From contig NZ_CP070973.1 of NCBI RefSeq assembly GCF_017086405.1, positions 6,294,739-6,358,738 of the forward strand: a DNA stretch of 64,000 nt, written 5' to 3'. The stretch comes from Mycobacterium gordonae. Lineage in GTDB: Bacteria; Actinomycetota; Actinomycetes; Mycobacteriales; Mycobacteriaceae. The position numbers and the translations under genes were made by a program. Shown in pieces: positions 58,121-64,000 of the stretch. The notes under the pieces were generated by a model, which searched no databases, was not told the DNA's origin, and worked only from the letters and a program-made list of their open reading frames with translations. Numbering within the stretch: the first letter of the stretch is position 1; every line of letters starts with the position of its first letter.

Positions 58121-59719
58121 ATGCTCAGCAACGCCATGGACAAGGCGCCATCCGCACCGGCCGACGCCGTGCTGCCCACCACCGCGACGGGAGAGTCGAC
58201 CCCGCTCGACTATCCCGACAAGCTCGACGCTGCCACCCTCCGCGTGGCCGGGGTGTGCATCCTGGCTTCGGTGATGCTGTCGGTGGACACCACCGTCGTC
58301 AGCGTGGCGCAGCGCACCTTTATCGTGCAGTTCGAGTCGACCCAGACCGTGGTCGGCTGGACCATGACCGGCTACACGCTGGCCCTTGCCACGGTGATTC
58401 CGTTAGCCGGTTGGGCGGCCGACCGCTTCGGGACCAAGCGGCTCTGGATGGGTTCGGTGGTGGCGTTCATGGTGGGCTCACTACTGTGCGCCGTAGCGCC
58501 CAGCATCCTGCTGTTGAACATCTTCAGGGCGGTCCAGGGCATGTGTGGCGGCATGCTGATGCCGTTGGGGTTCATGATCCTGACGCGCGTAGCCGGCCCG
58601 AAACGACTGGGCCGCCTGATGTCGGTGCTGGGCATCCCGATGCTGCTCGGCCCCATCGGCGGACCGATTCTCGGCGGATGGTTGCTCAACGCCTTCAGTT
58701 GGCCCTGGATCTTCCTGATCAATCTGCCAATTGGGTTATGCGCTTTCCTGCTCGCCAAGTTCGTGTTCCCGCGGGATCAACCAGTGCCATCTGAAACGTT
58801 CGACGCTGTCGGCGTGCTGCTGCTCTCACCCGGCCTCGCCATGTTTCTGTTCGGGGTATCGTCTATCCCCGGCCGCGGCACGCTGGCCGACCGCCACGTG
58901 TTGGTACCGGCGATCATTGGTCTGGCATTGATCACGGCCTTCGTGTTGCACGCGTTGCACCGGGCGGATCACCCGCTCATCGATCTGCGACTGTTCCGGA
59001 TCCCCGCGGTCACCCACGCCAATGTCACGGCATTGATCTTCTCGATCGCTTTTTTCGGGTCCCTGCTGCTCATCCCGAGTTACCTCCAGCAGGTGATGGG
59101 TCAGACTCCGATGCAGTCCGGTCTCCACCTGATTCCGCAGGGGCTTGGCGCCATGCTGACCATGCCGTGGGCCGGAATCTTCATGGACCGCAAGGGGCCG
59201 GGCCGGAGCGTTCTCCTGGGCATCTCGCTCATCACCATCGGGTTGGGCGTCTTCACCTTCGGTGTCGCGCGGCAAGCCGAATACTCACCTGTTCTGTTGT
59301 TGGGCCTGGGTGTTGTGGGCATGGGCATGGGTTGCACCATGATGCCGCTGTCGGGGGCTTCCGTGCAGGCCCTTGCGCCACACGAGATCGCTCGCGGTTC
59401 GACACTGATCAGCGTCAATTTCCAGGTTGGCGGCTCGATCGGGACGGCGCTGATGTCCATGGTGTTGACCAGTCAGTTCAACCGCAGTGCGAACATCTGC
59501 GCAGCAAACGAACTGGCGCGTCGCCAGGAGGAGGCCGTACGACACGGGATACCTGTGGACCCGTCAACGGTACCCCAGCGGACGCTGCAGCCAGACTTCG
59601 CCACCGGCCTGCTGCACGACCTTTCACATGCCTACACGGTGGTGTTGCTGATCGCCGTCGCGCTGGTGGCAGTGACGCTGATACCGGCCTCGTTCCTGCC
59701 CAAGAAACCCGCCGCCTAG
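58121..59719 (+). CDS. emrB: EmrB/QacA-type (DHA2, 14-helix) MFS efflux transporter (Rv0783c-like)
   Basis: 532 residues with 14 predicted membrane helices. DHA2 motifs: LSVDTTVVSVAQRTF (D1), TQTVVGWTMTGYTLALATVIPLAGWAADRFGTKRLW (motif A) and the motif C-like GPIGGPILGGWLLNAFSWPWIFLINLPIG. A proton-driven exporter of drugs or lipophilic compounds. The start could be ATG 58121 or ATG 58136; TAGATA at 58116-58121 would fit a -10 for the latter. It ends right at the convergent oligopeptidase gene. Confidence 0.92.
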   Translation: MLSNAMDKAPSAPADAVLPTTATGESTPLDYPDKLDAATLRVAGVCILASVMLSVDTTVVSVAQRTFIVQFESTQTVVGWTMTGYTLALATVIPLAGWAADRFGTKRLWMGSVVAFMVGSLLCAVAPSILLLNIFRAVQGMCGGMLMPLGFMILTRVAGPKRLGRLMSVLGIPMLLGPIGGPILGGWLLNAFSWPWIFLINLPIGLCAFLLAKFVFPRDQPVPSETFDAVGVLLLSPGLAMFLFGVSSIPGRGTLADRHVLVPAIIGLALITAFVLHALHRADHPLIDLRLFRIPAVTHANVTALIFSIAFFGSLLLIPSYLQQVMGQTPMQSGLHLIPQGLGAMLTMPWAGIFMDRKGPGRSVLLGISLITIGLGVFTFGVARQAEYSPVLLLGLGVVGMGMGCTMMPLSGASVQALAPHEIARGSTLISVNFQVGGSIGTALMSMVLTSQFNRSANICAANELARRQEEAVRHGIPVDPSTVPQRTLQPDFATGLLHDLSHAYTVVLLIAVALVAVTLIPASFLPKKPAA

Positions 59720-61834
59720 CTAGCCGTTCTGCGCGGTCGTCAACAACCACGAGTACTGAAAGGCGGTCTCCTTCCACCGTTCGTAACGGCCGCTGATTCC
59801 GCCGTGCCCGGCTTTCATCTGGGTCTTCAACAACACCGGACTGCCTTGCGCACCGGCACCGCTGTTCGCGTGCCGCAACGCGGCCACCCACTTGGCAGGC
59901 TCCACGTAGTAAACCCGGGTGTCATTGAGCGATGTCATCGCCAGGATCGCCGGATACCGTTTCGCCTCGACGTTCTCATACGGCGAGTAGGACTTCATGT
60001 ACGCGTAGACCTCACTGTCGGCCAACGGGTTTCCCCATTCGTCCCACTCCGTCACGGTCAGCGGCAGCGAGGGATCCAGGATGGTGGTCAACGGATCGAC
60101 GAACGGCACCTGCGCCAAAATGCCGGCGAAGAGTTCCGGCGCCATGTTGGCCACCGCGCCCATCAGCAGCCCCCCGGCACTGCCCCCCAGCGCCACCAGT
60201 TGCCGCGGTGTGGTCAGCCCGGTGTCGACGAGATGCCGTGCCACCGCGATGAAGTCGGTGAAGGTGTTCTTCTTCTCCAGCAGCTTGCCGTGCTCGTACC
60301 ACAACCGGCCCATCTCGCCCCCACCACGGACGTGGGCGATGACGAACACCATGCCACGGTCCAGCAACGACAGGCGCGCGATGGAAAACCGCGGATCTTC
60401 GCAAATCTCGTAGGCGCCGTAACCGTAAACCAGTGCCGGAGCCGGGAATTCGATGCCCGCGCGGTACACGATCGAGATCGGAACCCGGGCGCCGTCCGCC
60501 GTTTGCGCCCAGTCGCGCCGCTCGACGTAGTCCTCACGGCGGTACCCGCCCAGCACCGGCTGCTCTTTGAGCAGGGTGCGTTCACCGGTAGCCAGGTCGA
60601 GGTCGTAGATCCGCACCGGCGTGACGAACGATCCCGCGCCCACCCGCAGCTTGGGTGATCGCCAGTTCGGGTTGGCCCCCAGCCCGGACGACATCAGCTC
60701 GGAGTCGAACGCGATCTCTTGCGGCTCGTCGTAACCGCCGTCGGAGCCGAACGGCCACAACTGGATCCGCGGAAGCGCAGCCCGACGGTAGCTGACCACC
60801 AGGTGCTCGGCGAAGGCATCGACGGCATCGATGCGGACGTCGTCGCGGTGCGGAATGAGGGTGCGCTGCTGGGCGGGGTCGGCGACCGGAGCCTCCGCCA
60901 GGGTGAAGTTCACTGCGCCGTCGTTGTGCAGGATCAGGAACCTGTCCTGCCCGCCCACCGTGGCGTGCTCCACCGAATACTCGACGCCTTCGCGGCGCGG
61001 CAGCACCACGGTGAACTCGGCGTCCGGGTCGGCCGCGTCGGCGTAGCGCACCTCGGAGGTCACCGAGGAGCCGGCCGCGATCACGATGTAGGCGTTGCTG
61101 CGGGTGCGGCCCACCCCGAGCCAGAACCGTTCGTCGGGTTCGTGATAGACGCGTTCCGGGGATCCGCCGTAACCCAGCCGGTAACGCCAGACCGTGTCCG
61201 GCCGCCACGCCTCGTCGACGGTGCTGTAGTAGACGGTGCGATTGTCGGCCGCCCAGGTGGCTCCCGCGCCAATGTCGGTGATCTCGTCGGGATAGCGCTC
61301 ACCCGTGCGTAAGTCTTTGAACCGCAGCGTGTATCGCTCGTCGCCCTTGACATCGATGGAGTAGGCCAGCAAATTGGCGTCCAGGCTGACGCTGGCCGCT
61401 CCGAGCGAGAAGAAGTCGTGACCGTCGGCCTCGACGTTCTCGTCGAGCAGGACCTGTTCACCGGGAATCTCGGTGTGCTCATCGAGTTGTGGGGGGTTCC
61501 AGTCGTCGGGATCGGTGACCGGGCACCGGCAATGGACGCCGTACTGCTTTCCTTCGAAGGTGCGGGCGTAATACCACCAGTTGCCGCGCCGGGTGGGCAC
61601 CGACAGGTCGGTCTCCTTGGTTCGCGACTTGATCTCGTCGAAGATCTGCTGCCGCAACGACTCCAAGTGCGCGGTGCTCCGGTCGGCGTACTCGTTCTCC
61701 GCCTCGAGGTAGCCGATGACCTCGGGGCTGTCCTTGTCCCGTAACCACTCGTAGGGGTCGACGAAGACGTCGCCGTGGAATTCGCGGCGAGTCTCCACCC
61801 GCTTGGCCGCGGGCGGTACCAGCGCGTCGGTCAT
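59720..61834 (-). CDS. ptrB: oligopeptidase B (PtrB), S9 serine peptidase, uninterrupted
   Basis: 704 residues: N-terminal seven-bladed propeller, C-terminal alpha/beta hydrolase with Ser in VALGGSAGGLLMG, Asp in SLNDTRVYYVEPAKW and His in MKAGHGGISGRYE. It cleaves oligopeptides after Arg/Lys. In M. tuberculosis H37Rv the gene is annotated in two parts (Rv0781/Rv0782, ptrBa/ptrBb); here one frame covers both. Its ATG overlaps the purC stop by 4 nt. Confidence 0.95.
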   Translation of the reverse strand: MTDALVPPAAKRVETRREFHGDVFVDPYEWLRDKDSPEVIGYLEAENEYADRSTAHLESLRQQIFDEIKSRTKETDLSVPTRRGNWWYYARTFEGKQYGVHCRCPVTDPDDWNPPQLDEHTEIPGEQVLLDENVEADGHDFFSLGAASVSLDANLLAYSIDVKGDERYTLRFKDLRTGERYPDEITDIGAGATWAADNRTVYYSTVDEAWRPDTVWRYRLGYGGSPERVYHEPDERFWLGVGRTRSNAYIVIAAGSSVTSEVRYADAADPDAEFTVVLPRREGVEYSVEHATVGGQDRFLILHNDGAVNFTLAEAPVADPAQQRTLIPHRDDVRIDAVDAFAEHLVVSYRRAALPRIQLWPFGSDGGYDEPQEIAFDSELMSSGLGANPNWRSPKLRVGAGSFVTPVRIYDLDLATGERTLLKEQPVLGGYRREDYVERRDWAQTADGARVPISIVYRAGIEFPAPALVYGYGAYEICEDPRFSIARLSLLDRGMVFVIAHVRGGGEMGRLWYEHGKLLEKKNTFTDFIAVARHLVDTGLTTPRQLVALGGSAGGLLMGAVANMAPELFAGILAQVPFVDPLTTILDPSLPLTVTEWDEWGNPLADSEVYAYMKSYSPYENVEAKRYPAILAMTSLNDTRVYYVEPAKWVAALRHANSGAGAQGSPVLLKTQMKAGHGGISGRYERWKETAFQYSWLLTTAQNG

Positions 61835-62718
61835 GCGCCGATCCAGTCATCGAAGCGCAGCCCCGAAATCCGTTCGTAGGCTTCGATGTACCGCCCGCGG
61901 GTGGCATCGATGATGTCCTGTGGCAGCGGTGGCGGCGGTTCGCTCCCGTGCCGATCCCAGCCAGACTCACCGCTGGTGAGCCAGTTCCGGACGAACTGCT
62001 TGTCGAAGCTGTTCTGCACCACTCCTGGGCGGTATTCGTCGGCCGGCCAGTAGCGCGACGAGTCCGGGGTGAAGATCTCGTCGGCCAGCAGCAGATTGCC
62101 GTTACGGTCGGTGCCGAACTCAAACTTGGTGTCCGCGATGATGATTCCCTTGGTCAACGCATGGTCGGCGGCCTGCACGTAAATCTGCAGTGTGCGATCG
62201 CGCAATTGGTTGGCCGCCACGGCGCCCACCAATTCGATCACCCGGTCGAACGAGATGTTCTCGTCATGGCTGCCCAACGCCGCCTTCGTGGCCGGGGTGA
62301 ACAGCGGCTCGGCGAACTTGCTGGCCTCGACCAGGCCCGGTGGCAGTGCTATACCGCAGACCTTGCCGGTGGCCTGGTAGTCCAGCAGTCCCGAACCGGT
62401 CAGGTAGCCGCGGGCGACGCACTCCACCTCGAGCATCTCGAGCCGGTGCACCACGAGCGCGCGACCGAGCACCTCCTCGGGGATCCGCGGGTCATCGGGG
62501 GGACCGGCGAGGTGGTTCGGGGCGTCCACCAGCCCGAAGAAAAACACGCTCATCGCCGTCAGGATGCGGCCTTTGTCGGGAATGGCGCTGTCCAGGATGA
62601 AGTCGTAGGCGGAGATCCGGTCGGTGGCGACCAACAACAGATGGTGGTCGTCGACGCGGTAGATCTCCCGAACTTTGCCACTGGCCACGTGCGGGTAATC
62701 GGACAAAGGGGGTCGCAT
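61831..62718 (-). CDS. purC: PurC, SAICAR synthetase
   Basis: 295 residues. Signatures: HVASGKVREIYRVDDHHLLLVATDRISAYDF at the N terminus, LEMLEVECVARGYLTGSG, and IIADTKFEFG...LLADEIFTPDSSRYW. It ligates aspartate to CAIR (purine step 8). It is followed by ptrB with a 4-nt overlap, a conserved mycobacterial arrangement. Confidence 0.97.
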   Translation of the reverse strand: MRPPLSDYPHVASGKVREIYRVDDHHLLLVATDRISAYDFILDSAIPDKGRILTAMSVFFFGLVDAPNHLAGPPDDPRIPEEVLGRALVVHRLEMLEVECVARGYLTGSGLLDYQATGKVCGIALPPGLVEASKFAEPLFTPATKAALGSHDENISFDRVIELVGAVAANQLRDRTLQIYVQAADHALTKGIIIADTKFEFGTDRNGNLLLADEIFTPDSSRYWPADEYRPGVVQNSFDKQFVRNWLTSGESGWDRHGSEPPPPLPQDIIDATRGRYIEAYERISGLRFDDWIGA

Positions 62719-62779
62719 CGGGTCAGCCTATCGGGCGAGCCGGCACCATTTCGGGGAGAGCTGTGCTGGTATCGGAGGC

Positions 62780-63397
62780 ATGACGAGGTTCCTGCCGTAC
62801 TCCACCCGCCCGCTTCGCCTGTTCGGTCAACTGATCAGCGATATCACCATTTCGCTGTGGACGGTGATCTGGGTGCTCGTCGGCATGGCGGTGCACGATG
62901 CGATTGCGACGATCGCCGAGGCCGGCCGGCAAGTGGAGAGCGGTTCGAAAGGACTCGCCGGCAACCTCGCCGCGGCGGGGCACGGGGCACACAGTGTTCC
63001 GCTGCTCGGCGATGCGCTCGGCAAGCCGCTAGACGCGGCCAGTCAGGCGGCCCTGGACGTGGCCGGCGCGGGCCACAACCTGGACACCACGGCGAGCTGG
63101 CTCGCCTGGGTCCTGGCGCTGGCGGTCGCGTCGCCGCCGATTCTGGCGGTGACGGTGCCCTGGCTGTTGCTGCGGTGGCGGTTCTTCCGGCGCAAGTGGG
63201 TGGTGACCGCGTTGGCCGCGACCGCGGCAGGGCAGCAACTGTTGGCGCTGCGGGCATTGGCCAACCGGTCGCCGGCGAAGCTCGCGGGGGTCAGTGCCGA
63301 CCCGGTCGGCGGCTGGCGCCACGAGGATCCGATGGTCATCCGCGGGTTGGCCGCACTGGAACTGAGGGCTGCCGGGATCAGGTTGCGAATGCCCTGA
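62780..63397 (+). CDS. two-helix membrane protein of unknown function (Rv0779c-like)
   Basis: 205 residues. Helix 1 about 14-36 (QLISDITISLWTVIWVLVGMAV), an extracytoplasmic amphipathic region with Gly/Ala-rich repeats (GSKGLAGNLAAAGHGAHSVPLLGDALG), helix 2 about 108-134 (ASWLAWVLALAVASPPILAVTVPWL), and a cytoplasmic Arg/Ala-rich tail. The position matches Rv0779c. It is divergent from purC. Confidence 0.8.
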   Translation: MTRFLPYSTRPLRLFGQLISDITISLWTVIWVLVGMAVHDAIATIAEAGRQVESGSKGLAGNLAAAGHGAHSVPLLGDALGKPLDAASQAALDVAGAGHNLDTTASWLAWVLALAVASPPILAVTVPWLLLRWRFFRRKWVVTALAATAAGQQLLALRALANRSPAKLAGVSADPVGGWRHEDPMVIRGLAALELRAAGIRLRMP

Positions 63398-63432
63398 GCC
63401 CGGCTAGGCGAACACATCGGGCGGCGGCCTGG

Positions 63433-64000
63433 CTACCGCTCGTGCAGTTCCACCACCAGGTGCCGGATGCCGGTGTGTCGGTTGCTGCGTGTCCATTCCG
63501 GAGCTTCCACCAGCCGGACGGCGCCGAACCGCGACCACATCTCCTCGTGCAGCACCCGCAGTTCCAGCCGGGCCAGGTTGGCGCCCAGGCAGTAGTGCAC
63601 GCCCTGACCGAACCCCAAGTGCGGGTTGGGCTTGCGGGTTATGTCGAACTGGCCCGCGCGTTCGAAGACGTTGTCGTCGCGGTTGGCCGAGCCCTCCCAG
63701 ATCTGCACCTTCTGGCCCGCCTCGATCCGGTGTCCCCCGAGAGTGACGTCGCGGGTGGCGGTGCGCCGCTTCGACGGCGACGGGGAGGTCCACCGGATGA
63801 TCTCCTCGACCGCGGTGGGCAACAGCTCGGAATCGCCGCGCAGAGAGTGCAATTGGTCCGGGTGTTCGGCCAGCGCAAGCAGCCCGCCGGCCACCGCGTT
63901 GCGCGTCGTCTCCGCCCCGGCGCTGAACAGCAGGCTGAAGAACAGATAGACCTCGAGATCGGAAAGGGCTTGGGAGTTTTCGTCTTCGACGGCGGCGTTG
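63433..64000 (-). CDS. cyp126: cytochrome P450, CYP126-like (N-terminal part outside window)
   Basis: 189 C-terminal residues are visible; the gene continues beyond the window edge. I-helix segment FSAGAETTRNAVAGG, ExxR-region EEIIRWTSPSPSKRRTA, and the haem loop FGQGVHYCLGANLARLEL with the Cys thiolate ligand. The gene assignment rests on position after purC/Rv0779c in the M. tuberculosis order. The substrate is unknown. Confidence 0.88.
   Translation of the reverse strand, partial: NAAVEDENSQALSDLEVYLFFSLLFSAGAETTRNAVAGGLLALAEHPDQLHSLRGDSELLPTAVEEIIRWTSPSPSKRRTATRDVTLGGHRIEAGQKVQIWEGSANRDDNVFERAGQFDITRKPNPHLGFGQGVHYCLGANLARLELRVLHEEMWSRFGAVRLVEAPEWTRSNRHTGIRHLVVELHER

Noticed and set aside
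1..64000. CRISPR arrays, insertion sequences and replication origin
   Set aside because: No regularly spaced repeats, transposase genes with terminal inverted repeats, or DnaA-box clusters were recognised.

Overview
The window is chromosomal DNA of a high-GC actinobacterium, almost certainly a nontuberculous Mycobacterium. Most genes follow, in inverted orientation, the M. tuberculosis block Rv0778 (cyp126) to Rv0831c: kmtR, desA1, phoY2, mshD, lmeA, cysA2-sseC2, purM/purF, cpsY, purL, DyP/encapsulin, purQ/purS and purC. Other mycobacterial marks are mycothiol and lipomannan genes, MCE and PknH-type domains, F420-type luciferase-like enzymes, and many predicted leaderless starts with a TANNNT -10 hexamer 6-7 nt before an ATG/GTG. 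The species cannot be named from sequence alone.

Layout. 1-1.85 kb: end of a degenerate recombinase next to a tRNA cluster (Phe, Asp, Glu on minus; Lys on plus). 1.9-6.7 kb: TIGR04255 protein, methyltransferase, deaminase, the Ni/Co sensor KmtR with a downstream 35% histidine microprotein, and an MpaB oxygenase/TetR divergent pair. 6.8-11.3 kb: desA1-dus and an LCP cell-wall protein with an apparent 1-nt frameshift. 11.4-17.8 kb: phoY2 facing a minus-strand operon of response regulator-mshD-pstS-pstC-pstA-pstB. 18-21 kb: lmeA, a polycysteine leader peptide, cysA2-sseC2, and a 32-residue membrane microprotein coupled to a nitrobindin-like gene. 21.2-25.2 kb: an accessory pair between the Rv0813c and Rv0812 orthologues, a membrane protein with Rossmann (TrkA-N-like) and RyR domains followed by a TIR domain joined through one membrane helix to a PknH-type extracellular sensor. 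This is the best candidate for an undescribed signalling or defence system. 25.4-40.5 kb: folate and purine genes, an orphan MCE gene, cpsY, the cyclic-nucleotide phosphodiesterase, and purL with a second apparent frameshift.

40.5-52.3 kb: DyP peroxidase with a C-terminal encapsulin-targeting tail, encapsulin, an SDR, a heavily deleted MOSC/FNR/ferredoxin relic, and an accessory regulon around a single-chain protein carrying two TetR domains. Copies of TGGG-N8-CCCA overlap the -10 box of the tandem TetR gene, of an Asp-nucleophile alpha/beta hydrolase, and of an oxidoreductase-haloacid dehalogenase-flavoprotein-cupin operon. A GntR-luciferase-like unit with its own palindrome and a YbjN gene follow.

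52.4-64 kb: purQ-purS, a luciferase-like enzyme, a secreted protein, a metallo-beta-lactamase fold protein, an FAD oxidoreductase, a DUF2334 deacetylase, an EmrB-type transporter, an uninterrupted oligopeptidase B overlapping purC, a membrane protein and the C-terminal part of a cytochrome P450 cut by the window edge.

Both apparent frameshifts (LCP and purL) are repaired by one extra C in the same local context, GACCCGG. A systematic sequencing error is therefore a serious possibility.
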